This document shows, piece by piece, positions 11,001 to 21,900 of a stretch of 64,000 nucleotides of DNA (position 1 is its first letter; the number at the start of each line of letters is the position of its first letter). Under the pieces are notes generated by a model. The model did not search any database, was not told the DNA's origin, and saw only the letters and a list, made by a program, of their open reading frames with translations. The DNA comes from Clostridia bacterium (GTDB lineage Bacteria > Bacillota > Clostridia > Peptostreptococcales > Caminicellaceae), in the NCBI GenBank assembly GCA_022361035.1, contig JAKSBP010000139.1, positions 1 through 64,000 on the forward strand, in the 5' to 3' direction. A program made the position numbers and the translations under genes.

Positions 11001-12357
11001 CCTCTTGGTTGAATTTATAATACTCACGACGCCACAATAGGGTATTTATGATAGCTTCATGTTCAACTACTACTCCTTTAGGCTCACCCGTCGAACCAGA
11101 AGTGTATATAATATAAGCAGCATTCTCACTATTATTTAGGCTTTTAAAATTTGATGTATTATCTAATTCTATATTTTTATTAGATAGACTGATTTTTTTA
11201 CCTTCAAAATTCACCCTACCCATATATTCATCTTGAGCCAACAGAATTTCTGCTCCACTATCTTCTAGTAAAAATCTTTTACGCTCCTCAGGATATTCTG
11301 AATCTATTGGTAAATATGCACTTCCTGACTTTAATATAGCAAGAATACCCACTATCATTTCTATTGACCGATCTGCTATTATAGCCACAATTGATTCAGT
11401 AGCTGCACCATTTTCCCTTAGTATATTAGCTAAGTAATTTGCTCTATTATTTAATTCACTATAAGAGATATGTTGATCTTCATATACAACTGCTTTAGCT
11501 AAAGGAGTTTTTTTAACCTGCTCCTCAAACAATCCATGTATAGTAAATGGCAGCCTAGGCTCTGTACTATTTTGGAGTATATTATTAAATCCATATAAAA
11601 GCATATCCTTTTCTTTTGAAGAATATATTTCTATATTTTTAATCAATTGATTTACATTGGATGCAGCGTTTCTTAAGACATATGTGTAATGTAATACAAT
11701 CCTTTCAATAGTCTCCCTGTTATATCTTTGTGCATTATATTCTATACGACCCTCTATTTTATTATCCGCTCTTCTTATGAAGGAAAAAATTGTACCTAAA
11801 CTGATATGCTCTATATATTTTTTTTCATGTATGTTTTCCAAAAGCAATGCTGAACTAAACAGAGGAAAATCATACACATCACTCTCCATACCAAGCTTAT
11901 ACAGTAAGGAATCAATGGGATAATTCTGGTTTTTATCTGCTTCTATAATTGTTTTTCTCACTTCTAAAAGTAAACTCTTAAAAGTCATATCAGGATATAT
12001 TTGAGTTCTTAAGGATAGTACTGTATTTATAAACTCCCCATCTACTTCTTGCTTATATATTGGCGAACCCACAATAACATCTTCATTTCCTGTATATTTA
12101 TATAGTAAAGTAATTATTGCAGCAGTAAGTATCATATGTAATGCATAGTCTGAACCGTTGCTTAGCTTGGATAAGCTAAAACATAAATTATCGTCTAGTG
12201 TAAACTCATAAATATCCATTTCTTTACCCATAATAGAGCCATTGTCATAATGAAAATAGCTTCTTGTTAAATCTCCCGACAGCTTTTCCAACCAATAGTC
12301 CCTCTCGTTAATGTTTTGGCTGGCAATTACTCCTTTATTTGCCCCACTTTCTATCAT
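5083..12357 (-). CDS. NRPS, modules 5-6: half C-A-T-C-A(GNAT)-T-TE
   Basis: 2424 residues. Order: C-terminal half of a condensation domain with no HHxxxDG (about 15-235); A5 (YTSGSTGEPKG about 420); carrier T5 (GGHSVLA about 808); C6 with N-H-I-M-W-D-Q in place of HHxxxDG (about 1007); A6 (FTSGSTGAPKG about 1490, A8 motif about 1736); a GNAT-like insertion (about 1795-2045, core R-G-E-G-L-S) before A9 (LPMYMIP about 2068); carrier T6 (GGHSINA about 2142); type I thioesterase (GYSTG about 2275, H in GNGNHYQ about 2397). Hand-read pocket residues: A5 D-S-E-L-T-A-E-V-C-K, seven of ten shared with a known Tyr code; A6 D-A-L-Q-I-G-H-V-D-K, unassigned. No epimerase domain. The terminal thioesterase makes this the last protein of the line, releasing or cyclising the peptide. 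Start: ATG eight bases after AGGGGG. Confidence 0.92.
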   Translation of the reverse strand: MIESGANKGVIASQNINERDYWLEKLSGDLTRSYFHYDNGSIMGKEMDIYEFTLDDNLCFSLSKLSNGSDYALHMILTAAIITLLYKYTGNEDVIVGSPIYKQEVDGEFINTVLSLRTQIYPDMTFKSLLLEVRKTIIEADKNQNYPIDSLLYKLGMESDVYDFPLFSSALLLENIHEKKYIEHISLGTIFSFIRRADNKIEGRIEYNAQRYNRETIERIVLHYTYVLRNAASNVNQLIKNIEIYSSKEKDMLLYGFNNILQNSTEPRLPFTIHGLFEEQVKKTPLAKAVVYEDQHISYSELNNRANYLANILRENGAATESIVAIIADRSIEMIVGILAILKSGSAYLPIDSEYPEERKRFLLEDSGAEILLAQDEYMGRVNFEGKKISLSNKNIELDNTSNFKSLNNSENAAYIIYTSGSTGEPKGVVVEHEAIINTLLWRREYYKFNQEDIVLQIPSFSFDSSVEDIFTPLISGSSIVMLNQENRLNLNYLKTVIEKNKITHFLIVPNLYKTFLSEIYDSLKQVKSVTVAGDSITEGLVEEHFDKLPNVQLYNEYGPTENGVCTTVYKFVPEDKRVLIGKPIKNVTCYIIGKNGELNPIGVPGELCVSGNGLARGYHNRPDLTWKKFVENSFMPNCRMYKTGDLARWLKDGNIEFIGRIDNQVKVRGFRIEPGEIENIILKFNGVKEAAVLAYSNEFEDKYICAYLVTDDNVTCSKAIFQEDLKEHIKGFLPEYMIPYYFVFMEELPLTSNGKLNRKALPNPQMVSTQESEFLLPSNEIEETLVNIWGELLKVDRISTNHTFFELGGHSVLAIQMISRVRKQLKVNLSLKDFFENPRLDELAKVIDKNHHELVFDESLMVISQEGEKTHCEASPIQYPEWYLLKLNPGSVFYNVIESVRLKGDLQVKVFIDVLNYIVRRHDILRSAFFEVDGKPYLRLYNDIKTINVDDVLDIRQLQNRDEELKQIVIQAFDTVFDLKKAPVYLMKLIRVQNDEYVFLFVTNHIMWDQLSSFNFYREIQTGYNLMVSGQEIKLPELRINFFDYARWINKIINNGNLEKHRKYWLDKYSVLPEQLNLPFDYPRPPIQAFRGKTLINTISLKQKAEIDEFCKKNNVTHQIFLLSILNMLLHRLTFQKDFVVGTPIANRDNEDIEPLMGLFASALPIRCNLNGSWSFMDLMEHTKQVSVEAYDNHLYPFNKVIEELHCNMDFSRTKIISVFFGVQNDETELFTLKLNGIEAEGYSIDYDSGTTAFDFTLQVDYALDYMVFSLRYDTDLFKESTAQKILNRYIELIPQCLTSPEMSIERFNILDEDDRIIIESNAKNPWVYSLPDIGIHNIVENSVKENSSMTAVVYKGKNYTYKDVNETSNQIAHYLMNMGINKSSRVGLFMPPSFNMITMLLGILKCGAVYIPLSDELPLNRIKNIVSQAGIDKIVTCSDYMTDEIDKSFKDKIVNVDKERVNILSQKKDNPSINVYGEDSAYIIFTSGSTGAPKGIEICHRGINNLITSTQQLYNLNNSDTVLFHTPIIFDASILDILYPLATGARIVVLEQEKRNNISAICEYINNYEVTIAQFVPLVLEKIVNAKIKGEVSHLLSLKNVIVGGAILTKTLRDKFLDNFNCKLNNHYGPTEITVDASRFDCSLSFDGDIVPVGKPIGNTALYVLDNHMNTCPIGISGELYISSLGNAKGYLNNHELTMESFIDNIFKDGFSDKLYKTGDKALYTEDGNILILGRLDNQVKVNGNRIEIDEIENRLLSNEHIHNAAVIVDKSEQKHERLLAFIEVEESLNTFISKNGSRYRMYTVAQNPALKKDFDALHHEAWPSYFSGSEILKKYWNMLYSVFPEFQFTILNEEGKVCGIGNSIPLYWDGTPDNLPKGWDGAVQKGFKDMQYKSQINTVVILAGVVDPNLRGEGLSKFLIEGFKALASNAAFKHCIGIIRPIGKVRHQNLSIDEYVSLKDEENLCKDNWLRIHQQEGGVILKVESESQYIKGSISDWEKWTLQSFKDLEDYYFNDTLDMVSVDFDNGIAEYYDPGVWFDHSLCGSKINWSHIDEAHLKDYLAEYLPMYMIPNKMFVMDRIPKLDSGKNDKLKLKKVHIDFANDRRIMPKNSIQIKLQEFFHKVLDTENIGIYESFFELGGHSINALVLLSKIEKYFNVKVPVIELFKNPNIYKLANYIEDNNPIVVDELYIEQLSQGGRNNLICIPSISTMPIEFMELANAIPEVACYALNMALLNEYENIGESVDNIICQCVQMIEGLNIDGPITIMGYSTGARLGYEVVKALEAKNLNIEKLIVIDSTPNITRDYNTDSNDIKVDGGDITHPYYECLSQEEKEKLASLIRKYMILDSYIVNCESIKAPIYIIFNAGESVQTFESWSNLTSSKVIFHKGNGNHYQLIDREFIKLNKSFFERAIFSIDKDK

Positions 12358-12475
12358 ATACTTGCCCCCTATATCCTTAGAATAATCTATTGCTCCTTTA
12401 ATTTTTCTTTTAAATAGCAGATATGAAACATTAAAAACCTATGGCCTTTATTTTTACTTATCACAGATATAAATT

Positions 12476-14200
12476 CTAAAGTTCAAATCCAAATTTTGTA
12501 TCATCAATCTGCATCCTAGCAGCAGTATTCATTTTCACTAGATTTTCCCTATTATCAATACATTGATTGTTTTGTATTTCAACCAATGGAGGAGCTGAAT
12601 TTCTATGAAGTCTTTTCCACCTTTTGTCAGCAAAGTGTATTTCCTGCATATTGTTTGGAGTTGGTATCCCTAGCTTCTTACACTGTAATGCAAACCTGTT
12701 TATCCTATCAAAAGCTTCTTCTCTTGAGGGCTCACAGTCTAAAAACCACGTTGGCAGCATAAGTTTATCACTAAATTTTTCGGAATACAAAAGCGTGGCC
12801 TTGTCCTCCCAGCTTTCAGTACTTGTCTGATACGTATGATAATAAAAGAACTGATTACATTCAACTTCATAAATATCATCCTTGAGCTCTTCTAATAGAT
12901 TTAATGTTTCAAGAAAATCCTCCTCAGTCTCCCCAGGATGTCCAACTATCCAAAGAGCTGTTGTCTTTATCCCCGCATAAGCCAATCCTGATATTGTAGC
13001 TTTTAGCTGTTCAATTTGTGTCCCCTTATTCATAATGTCAAGAAGCCGCTGAGAACCACTCTCCACACCGATTCTTGCTTTATAAAATCCTGCTTTTCTC
13101 CATAATAATGTATTGTCTATATTAGCTGATGCTTCATCTGCCCTAAGAAAGCTATCAAAATATATTGATACCTTATTTTTTATTAATTCATTACAAAAGT
13201 CCATTATAATTGGATTGAGAAGGGAGTCATTCATAAAAAATAGTTTACGTCCATACTTTTTTGATAATGTTTCTATCTCAGTAACAACCTTTTTTATATC
13301 TCTCTTTCTGTATTTTCCATAGTATTTATTTGCAATACAAAATCCACAATCAAAGGGACAGCTCACTGACCCTATCCCAAATAAGTAGGGATAATACTGT
13401 ACATTAAAATCATCAAGGTCAGGTATAACAATTTCTGAATCAATATTTTTATTAGAAAGTTCATCTGAAATATAAACTATTTTTTCTTCCTCCAATTCTC
13501 CATTGAGGTAATCAAGAAAAATTTTATTTCCCAATCCCACATAAATCATATCAACAAACTTTTTAACGGCTTCGACGAATTTATTAAAGTCTGATGATTC
13601 AGGAGGTAGCTGCCATATAAACATTCCACCACCCATTACTATTTTAATATGAGGATATCTGTCCCTTACAAGTCTAGCACTAAAAACCGATGCTGCTAGT
13701 GATGTATTATATACATCTATCCCTATAACATCCGGCTTTTCAGCTTCTATCAGATTAACTAAGTTATCTTCTAACTTTGAAAACATTTCAGATATTACAT
13801 AATTAAAGCTCTCTATCTGATCCTCCGTTAAAACACAAAAATAGTTATTGGAGATTATTAGTCTAACCAATTCATTATATTCATCGATATCAGTGCAATT
13901 GATATAGGCCATCATATGATTCTGTATAGCATCCTGACCTAGATTATAAAAGCTTCCCTGCTTATCCTCTGGAATATAATTCTTCAATGTCTCAAAATAT
14001 AGATTGTATAATTCTTCAAACTCATTCATAACGTTAAAATCAACTGCTTTTACTAGATGACTACTATTGGTTTGAATATAATTTTTTAGTTGAGATATGG
14101 ACTGTGGAGGTGTCATTGGAGTCCAAAAAGGTAACAGACACAAAAGTAGTTTTTGAGGCGAAGTTGAATAAGTGTTTTTCTTATAAGAATTCACTTTCAC
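12476..14200 (-). CDS. B12-binding radical SAM enzyme, second copy
   Basis: 574 residues. An N-terminal Rossmann-like cobalamin-binding region (about 1-230, with the G-G-G-M-F turn) precedes a radical SAM core whose cluster motif is C-P-F-D-C-G-F-C (CxxxCxxC, about residue 280). The loop V-E-S-G-S-Q-R and G-H-P-G-E-T-E-E-D-F are typical of this class. B12-dependent radical SAM enzymes methylate unactivated carbons or rearrange rings; the substrate here may be a free amino acid or a carrier-bound peptide. It is a close paralogue of the next gene upstream (33-nt gap) and ends in I-D-D-T-K-F-G-F-E-L, like the tails of that paralogue and of the first NRPS. A 118-nt gap separates it from the second NRPS gene. 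The exact reaction cannot be read from sequence. Confidence 0.88.
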   Translation of the reverse strand: MKVNSYKKNTYSTSPQKLLLCLLPFWTPMTPPQSISQLKNYIQTNSSHLVKAVDFNVMNEFEELYNLYFETLKNYIPEDKQGSFYNLGQDAIQNHMMAYINCTDIDEYNELVRLIISNNYFCVLTEDQIESFNYVISEMFSKLEDNLVNLIEAEKPDVIGIDVYNTSLAASVFSARLVRDRYPHIKIVMGGGMFIWQLPPESSDFNKFVEAVKKFVDMIYVGLGNKIFLDYLNGELEEEKIVYISDELSNKNIDSEIVIPDLDDFNVQYYPYLFGIGSVSCPFDCGFCIANKYYGKYRKRDIKKVVTEIETLSKKYGRKLFFMNDSLLNPIIMDFCNELIKNKVSIYFDSFLRADEASANIDNTLLWRKAGFYKARIGVESGSQRLLDIMNKGTQIEQLKATISGLAYAGIKTTALWIVGHPGETEEDFLETLNLLEELKDDIYEVECNQFFYYHTYQTSTESWEDKATLLYSEKFSDKLMLPTWFLDCEPSREEAFDRINRFALQCKKLGIPTPNNMQEIHFADKRWKRLHRNSAPPLVEIQNNQCIDNRENLVKMNTAARMQIDDTKFGFEL

Positions 14201-14233
14201 ATTATCCTTTCTCCTTTAAATTTTCTTTAGTCA

Positions 14234-15943
14234 TCAAAAATCAAAAACAATATCATCGAATTTTAGTTTTGATGCAATATTCATCTTTTTCACATGCTTT
14301 CTTTCATCTAAATTTAAACCCTGTTCAACTTCTACTAAAGAAGGTACTGCATTTCTATGTAACCTTTTCCACCGTTTATCTGCCTGGTGGATTTCCTCCA
14401 TAGTATAGGGATTGGGAATTCCCTGCCTAATTCGATGTTCTTCAAATCGGTTAATTCTTTCAAACACTTCTTCTCTTGAAGGTTCACAGCTTAGTACCCA
14501 AGTCTGGGAAATAACCATATCCCTGTACTTTTCATGATATAAAAGGACAGCTTTATCAAACCACTGGTCAGTATGGGCTTGATTTGTGTAAAAGTAATAG
14601 AAAGGATTGTATTCTGCCTCATATATATAGTCCTTTAGTTCCTCCAAAAAATTGAGTGTCATTTGGAAATCTTCCTCCGTCTCACCGGGATGCCCTATTA
14701 ACCAGAAGGTGGTCGTTTTAATCCCTGCTGATGCAAGGGCTTTGAGTGATGCCCTGCTTTGGTCTAGAGTAATATCTTTACCCATTAAATCCAGTATTCG
14801 CTGTGAGCCACTTTCAATACCTATTCTCGCTCTATAGAATCCAGCCTTTCTCCATAAAAGTGTATTGTCATCATTTCCTGAATCATCATCTACCCTAAAG
14901 TATCCATCAAAATAAATTGAAGTGTTTTTGTTAATTAATTCCTTTGACAAATCTGTTACAATAGGATTTATTAATGAATCCAACATGAAAAATAACCGTC
15001 GATTATGTCTGTTTTTCAGCTTTGTAATTTCATTTACGGCTTGTTCAGGTTCTTTTTTCCGGTATTCTCCATAATAATTGCTAATGCTGCAAAAACTACA
15101 TTTGTTAGGACAGCTCGTTGAGCCTGAAATGGCCAAGTATGGATAATATTCTATGTTTAAATCTGAATGGTCTGGTAAAACAAAGTTAGAATAATCTAGC
15201 ACCTCCTCTATATCCTTTGTAGTATAAACTCTTTTATCTTCTGGTAGCTCTCCATTTAAATATTTAAGAAATAAGAATTGTCCTGTACCTATAAATATTT
15301 TATCTATATAATTCTTTGTCTTTTGTAAAAAATATTCAAAGTCAGGTGAACCGGGGGTAAGCTGCCAAATAAATATTCCTCCACCTATAAGTGTCTTAAT
15401 ATGGGGATACTTATTTTTCAAAAAACTGCACCCGTATATAACAGCAGGCAGAGTATGGATATATGCTGTAAAGCCTACCACTTGCGGCTTTACAGTTTCC
15501 ATAAAGCTGATTAACTTATTCTCAATCTCCAAATATATCTCGTCTAATATTTTATTAAGTACTTCTACTTGCTCCTTAGTAATAGAATAAAAATAATTTT
15601 CATAAATAGTAAGTTTTACAAGTTCTATGTAGGTTTCTATATTCCCACCATGATTGAAATGTGCCATCATATGATTCTGCAGCACATCATGGCCTACATT
15701 ATAGAAGTTACCCTTTTTATCATGTGGGACAAAGCCCTTTAATGTGTTGAAGTATTTATGATAAAGCTCTCTAAATATATCCATAACATTGAAGTCCACA
15801 GTTTTGACAACATGGGAGCTGTGTGCTTCTACAAAGCCTTTTAACTGCGTCAAAGCCTGTGGTGGAATCAAAGGGGTCCAAAAGGGCAGCAGACATTGAA
15901 GTACCTTATAACTCCCACCTTTATTGCTACATGAGTATTCCAT
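14234..15943 (-). CDS. B12-binding radical SAM enzyme, first copy
   Basis: 569 residues, with the same plan as its downstream neighbour: cobalamin-binding domain with G-G-G-I-F (about 1-230), then a radical SAM core with C-P-N-K-C-S-F-C (about 278-285), I-E-S-G-S-Q-R and G-H-P-G-E-T-E-E-D-F. Both proteins begin with the conserved L-x-C-L-L-P-F-W-T-P and share a C-terminal region around K-R-W-K-R-L-H-R-N, so the pair arose by tandem duplication and then diverged widely. No DxHxxG motif was seen in the B12 domain, as is common in this class. The protein ends F-D-D-I-V-F-D-F. It starts 38 nt after the first NRPS gene and is co-transcribed with it. Carbon methylation of one or two residues of the peptide is the most likely role, but is not proven. 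Confidence 0.88.
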   Translation of the reverse strand: MEYSCSNKGGSYKVLQCLLPFWTPLIPPQALTQLKGFVEAHSSHVVKTVDFNVMDIFRELYHKYFNTLKGFVPHDKKGNFYNVGHDVLQNHMMAHFNHGGNIETYIELVKLTIYENYFYSITKEQVEVLNKILDEIYLEIENKLISFMETVKPQVVGFTAYIHTLPAVIYGCSFLKNKYPHIKTLIGGGIFIWQLTPGSPDFEYFLQKTKNYIDKIFIGTGQFLFLKYLNGELPEDKRVYTTKDIEEVLDYSNFVLPDHSDLNIEYYPYLAISGSTSCPNKCSFCSISNYYGEYRKKEPEQAVNEITKLKNRHNRRLFFMLDSLINPIVTDLSKELINKNTSIYFDGYFRVDDDSGNDDNTLLWRKAGFYRARIGIESGSQRILDLMGKDITLDQSRASLKALASAGIKTTTFWLIGHPGETEEDFQMTLNFLEELKDYIYEAEYNPFYYFYTNQAHTDQWFDKAVLLYHEKYRDMVISQTWVLSCEPSREEVFERINRFEEHRIRQGIPNPYTMEEIHQADKRWKRLHRNAVPSLVEVEQGLNLDERKHVKKMNIASKLKFDDIVFDF

Positions 15944-15981
15944 TATACTTCTCCTTTGTCTAGTTTACTTTTTTCTAGATT

Positions 15982-18900
15982 CTAAAATCCGAACATGCTT
16001 TCTTCCTCTAAATCTACATTAGATTTAGTCATAAGCAAATTATGAGATATTATTATATCCCTAATTTTCACATCATCATTACTCAATATTTGCCTCAGTA
16101 TTTCAATATAATTTTTTGCCATCATTTCCACTACATCTCGTTTAAAAAGTGAAGAATCATAGTTTATGCTCATCTCTATAAAATCATCGCTTTCAATACC
16201 ATTCAACAGCAAATCAAATTTAGCTACATTATCCCTATATTCATAGGGCATCACCTTAAGTCCAGGTATTTTTAGCTCACCTAGGTCCCGTTTATCCATA
16301 TTCTGAAGAGCAAATACTACATTAAATAGAGGATTTTTACCCGACACCCTTTCTAGATTAAGCTTATGTACCAATTCTTCAAACTGATAGTCACTATTCT
16401 CAAAAGACAAGAGTACATCGGATTTTACTTCCTTTAAATATTTACTAAATTCCTTGTTTTCATCAGGCTGATTCCTCATAGCAAGCATATTTACAAACAT
16501 TCCTAACATATCTTCCAAATCGGGATGTGTTCTTCCTGCAATGGGCGAGCCTACTACAATATCCTTTTGTCCACTGTACTTCGACATAAGTATGCTATAG
16601 GCCGATAGGAGAACTATATAAAGGGTGGTCTGGGTAGTTAATGTATATTGTTTCAATCTCATCGTCAAATCCCTATCTATTTTAAAGTAAATAGTCTCTC
16701 CTAAAGGACTTTCATGCTCAATGTATCTAGGGTTAGTAGAAAGATTTAAGCTAGAGACACCTCCTTTAAATTTACTTAGCCAGTACTCTTCCTGGCTCTT
16801 TATTTCCTCAGACTGTAACAATCTGTTTTGCCATTCAGAGAAATCCTTATATTGTATTCTCAAATTCGGTAGTTGCTCTCCCATATAGAGACGGGTAAAA
16901 TCTCTAACTAAAATATCCGAAGAGAATCCGTCAAACACGATATGATGAACATCAACCATGAGCACATATTGACTTTTACACCTTTTTATCAGCCCTGCTC
17001 TAATAAGAGGCGTATTACGTAAATCAAAAGGAGCTATAAAATTCTCTACAATCTTTCTTTCATCACCTTCACCAGCCTCGTAGTACTCTAATTTAAAGTC
17101 TACTTCCTTCCAAATCCTTTGTTTTGGCTCATCCTCAAATATTTCAAAGGATGTCCTTAAGCTTTCATGTCTATCAATTAATTGTTTAAAAGTATTCTCA
17201 AGCCTTTCAATATTAATATCCCCTTCAAGTATGATAAGGGTTGGTACATTGTAGCTTATACTGTTTGGGTACCTCTGTTGAATAACATATAAACGTTTCT
17301 GGGCTGATGACAACTCATAAAACTCTTTCTGCTCAGCCGGTACTATAGATCGATACTCTGTAGTTACTGACTTTTTAATGTGTTGGGATATAGTGGCTAT
17401 GGTAGCTTCTTTAAATAATTCCACAAAGGGTATTTTTACATTAAACTCTTTATATACGTTAGAGATTAATGAAATAGCCTTTAGAGAGTTACCACCTATT
17501 TCAAAGAAATTTGTACTTGAATCAATAAGCTTATTGTCTATACCCAGTACCCGAGCCCAAATTAAACTCAGCCTTTTTTCTGTTTCATCACACCATATTG
17601 CCGGCTTATCAGTCCTTGTTTTGATTTCTAGACTTAACAGTGATTTGCGGTCTATCTTTCCATTGGCATTGATAGGCATTTTTTCAAGCTGTATAAAGTA
17701 AGAGGGTATCATATAGTAGGGAAGTTTTTCAGTCAGGTAGCCCTTTACCGATGAAATGTCAATATCCATATCCGATACCATATAAGCACAAAGATAACGC
17801 ACTTGATTTTTGCTCATTCTATCGATAACAGCTACTTCCTTCATACCTGGATAGTTAATAAGCCTAGCTTCTATTTCACTTAATTCTATTCTGTAACCCC
17901 CAATCTTTACTTGATAGTCTCTTCGGCCGCTAAACTCTATATTTCCATCTGAAAGCCACGTTCCTAAATCTCCTGTTTTGTATAATCTTGCACCCTTTAT
18001 ATTGGAAAAGGGGTCAGGCATAAAGGAACTTCTTGTTCTCTCTTCATCATTTAGATAGCCCCTACCAACCCCTACTCCTCCCACGCAGATCTCTCCACAT
18101 ACGCCTTCAGGGCATAGATTCATGTATTGGTCAACAATATAAATTTTAAGATTTTGTATGGGTTTACCAATGGAGATACTATCCCCCTTAGGAGGCTGAT
18201 CTATTATGTAGAGGGTTACATCATCGGAAGCCTCAGCTGGGCCATATGCGTTTACAGTTTTAATTCCAGGATATAGTTTAAGCCATCTTTTTATAACAGC
18301 AGGCTTTACTGTTTCTCCCGTTACTAATAAGTATTTCAGGTCTTCGAGCTTCTTAAAGTTTATTTCTAAATAATCCATAACCACTGTTATAAAGGAAGGA
18401 ACTACCTCAAGAACCGTTGCACCATCTTTGATAATCTGTTTAATAAACCGCTGAGGGTCCAATATTAAATCTTTATCGTAGATAACGGTCTTTGCTCCTA
18501 AAATAAGGGCATTGAAAAACTGCCAAACAGATATGTCAAAACAGTGGGAAGCATTTTGAACAATTACGCTATTTTTATCAAGCTCAAGCTGATTAATCAT
18601 GGCATACATATGGTTAATCATCCCTGCATGCTCTATCATAGCTCCCTTTGGAGTTCCTGTAGAACCGGAGGTATAAATAACATATGCAAGATTTTTTTCA
18701 TTAACATTAACATTTAAGTTAGCCCTATCCATACTATTAATTTTATTACTTAAAGTGTCCAGCTTTATCAAATCGCCTTTATAACTTTTTTCAAGTTTAG
18801 ATGATACATATTCAGAGCTTGTCAGTACAAAGCGTGCCTTTGAATTATCTAGAATAGTTTTTATTCTCTCTACGGGATAGCTTGGCTCTATTGGTATATA

Positions 18901-21900
18901 AAAGCCTCCAGCTTTCCATATTCCTATAACGCACTGGACAAATAGGTCAGAGCGTTCCATAAGTACAGCTACAGGTTCTTCATTGCCAGCACCTATATTT
19001 ATAAGAAATGCCCCTATCTGGTTTGCCTTCTCATTTAATTCTCTATAGGATAAGGAACGGTTACCAAATTCTACAGCAATATTATCAGGAGTTCTCTCAG
19101 TCTGCTCCTCAAACAGCCTATGATAAGTACTAAAACCTGTGCTTTGACTTCCTGTGTCATTAAATTGTGATAGTATTTTATGTTTTTCCATATCCGTTAA
19201 CATATCTATCTGTGATAAGCTGATTTCAGTATTATCCACAATTCTCTCTAGGATATTAGCAAAGTGCTCTAGCATCTTCACCATTCTTTTTTTGGTGTAG
19301 AGCTCAGTATTATATTGCAACATTACATCAATATCTTCATGATTTACAACTGCCTTTAAAGTTATATCAAACTTGGCAGTTTTATCCTCTAACTGACACG
19401 GTATAAATGTCAATCCACCCGTACTAATAGACTTTTCTTGTTCTTCTATATTCTGTACTTCAAACATGACATCAAATAAAGGATTCCTTCCCAAATCCCT
19501 AGGAATTTTTAGTTTTTCTACTAGTTCCTCAAACTGATAATCGCCATTCTCATATGCAATAATAGCATTTTCTTTAATTTCATTTAAAAACTCCTTGTAA
19601 GTTTTGTTTCCTATGGGATAGTTTCTAACAGCAATTGTATTCACAAACATACCTATCATATTATGTAAATCTGCATGTTGCCTTCCTGCAATAGGTAGCC
19701 CTACTATTATGTCTTCCTGTCCACTATATTTTGATAATAATATATTAAAAGCCGAAAGTAGTACCATATGTAATGTAGCCTCATTTTCTCTTGTAACAAT
19801 TTGAATTCTCCTAGTCATAACTGAATCCAGCTTAATACTTACATTATCTCCCTTATAGGATTGTACTCTAGGTCTAGTAAAATCTGTAGGCATGTTAAGG
19901 ACAGGTATATCTCCTTTGAACACCTCCAGCCAATACTTCTCCTTTTTTTTCATAATATCAGCGTGAAGCATTTTATTTTGCCATACTGAATAATCCTTGT
20001 AATGAATTAAGGGTTTAGACAAATCCTTATTTTGTAGTATATCTGTTATCTCTTTTATAAGTAGTTGTACAGAAATACCATCGGCTATGATATGATGTAT
20101 GTCGAGCATTAGAATATGCTTATCATCTAAAAGTTTCACAAGCTTAGCCTTTAACAGAGGAGTTTTTTCTAAATTAAAGGGCCTGACAAAACCATTTAGC
20201 ATCTTCTCTATTTCTTTATACTCTATATCGCCACAATTATTAAGCACTTCATAATCTAGACTAAAATCTATTGCATCTTTTATGTATTGTATTGGCTCTC
20301 CATCTACAATGCCGAAATGAGTCCTCAATATATCATGTCTTTGAATTAGTACTTTAAAGGCTTCTTCAAGCTGCTCTATCTGTAATTTTCCTTTTATTAT
20401 AAAAGCTCCAGAAATATTATATGTAATAGATTCATCTTCCAGTGTCCACAATATGAACATTCTCTTTTGTGAAGATGACATAGGGTAGTAATCTTTTCTC
20501 ACTGGTTGTATGGGTTTATGACCTTCAGATTTCCCAGCTTCTATGCATCTAGATAATGTCCTTACAGTCTGAAATCTGAATATGTCCCTCAGAGGTATAG
20601 CTACATTCATTTCTTTATGTATCCTAGCCACAAGGGACATGGCCTTTAATGAATGTCCCCCCAATTCAAAAAAGTTATGGTCTATGCCAACATCTTTTAC
20701 CTCCAGTAAATCCTCCCAAATCTTAACTAAACCCTTTTCAATAACAGTTTTAGGTTCAGCATAATCTGTCTCAGATATAAGGTTCTTCTCTGGTTTAGGT
20801 AGTTGATTTCTATTAATTTTTCCATTTGAATCCAATGGAATCTTGTCCAATTGTAAAAAAGAATTAGGAATCATATATTGGGGAAGTTCTTGTGATAGAT
20901 AGTTTTTAAACTTTTCACAATTTATTTTCTCATCTGAGGTAAAGTATGCAAATAGTACCTTACCTCTCTTTCCATCCTCCTCCCCAACAACTACTGCTTC
21001 CTTGATCTTTTCATGCTTTAATAGTATATCTTCAATTTCTCCTAATTCTATTCTATAGCCCCTTATCTTAATTTGGTCATCTAGCCTTCCAATAAACTCT
21101 ATGTTACCATCTGGCAGCCACTTTGCTATATCTCCTGTATTGTACATCCTGTCACCCTTTACGTAGGGGTCAGAAATAAATTTTTCCTCAGTAAGCTCAG
21201 GTCTACCCAGATATCCCCTAGCTACACCCGCCCCTGCAATCCATAGTTCACCAGGTACTCCTATAGGTACTAACATTCTTTTTGCATCTAGTATATATAC
21301 CCTATAATTTAAAATCGGTTTTCCTATAGGTATGTTATATCTTTCATTTCCTATACAACAGTAATAAGTAGCACATACAGTCCCTTCAGTCGGACCATAG
21401 GTATTATAGACCTTTGCTTTTTTTATGATGTTAGTTATATATTCACTCTTTAGTACATCACCACCACTGATATATGTATGAATAGTATCTGTATCTATAT
21501 ATTTATTCAATTCGTTAATAAAAAGTGGTGTACAGCTTACTAAACTAATATTTTCTTTATTTATGATATCCCTTAGCCTTTGAACATCTAAGGCCTCGTA
21601 TTTTGTTACTACAACAAGCTTACCTCCTGTCGTTATAACTGGGAAAACTTCTTCTATAAAAGTATCAAAGCAGAAAGTTGATTGCTGTAACACAGTATCC
21701 TTTTCAGTAATATTAAATTCGTACTTAAATGCTGCAACATATGAAGTGACATTTTTATGTTCAATCATTACCCCTTTAGGTTTACCTGTTGAACCTGAGG
21801 TGTATATTATATATGCCAAATCCGATTCCCTATTGACCCTTGGTAGATTTGTGCACTCCATTTCCATTGATATTCCATCTTCTACAGCTATTAAGGTGCT

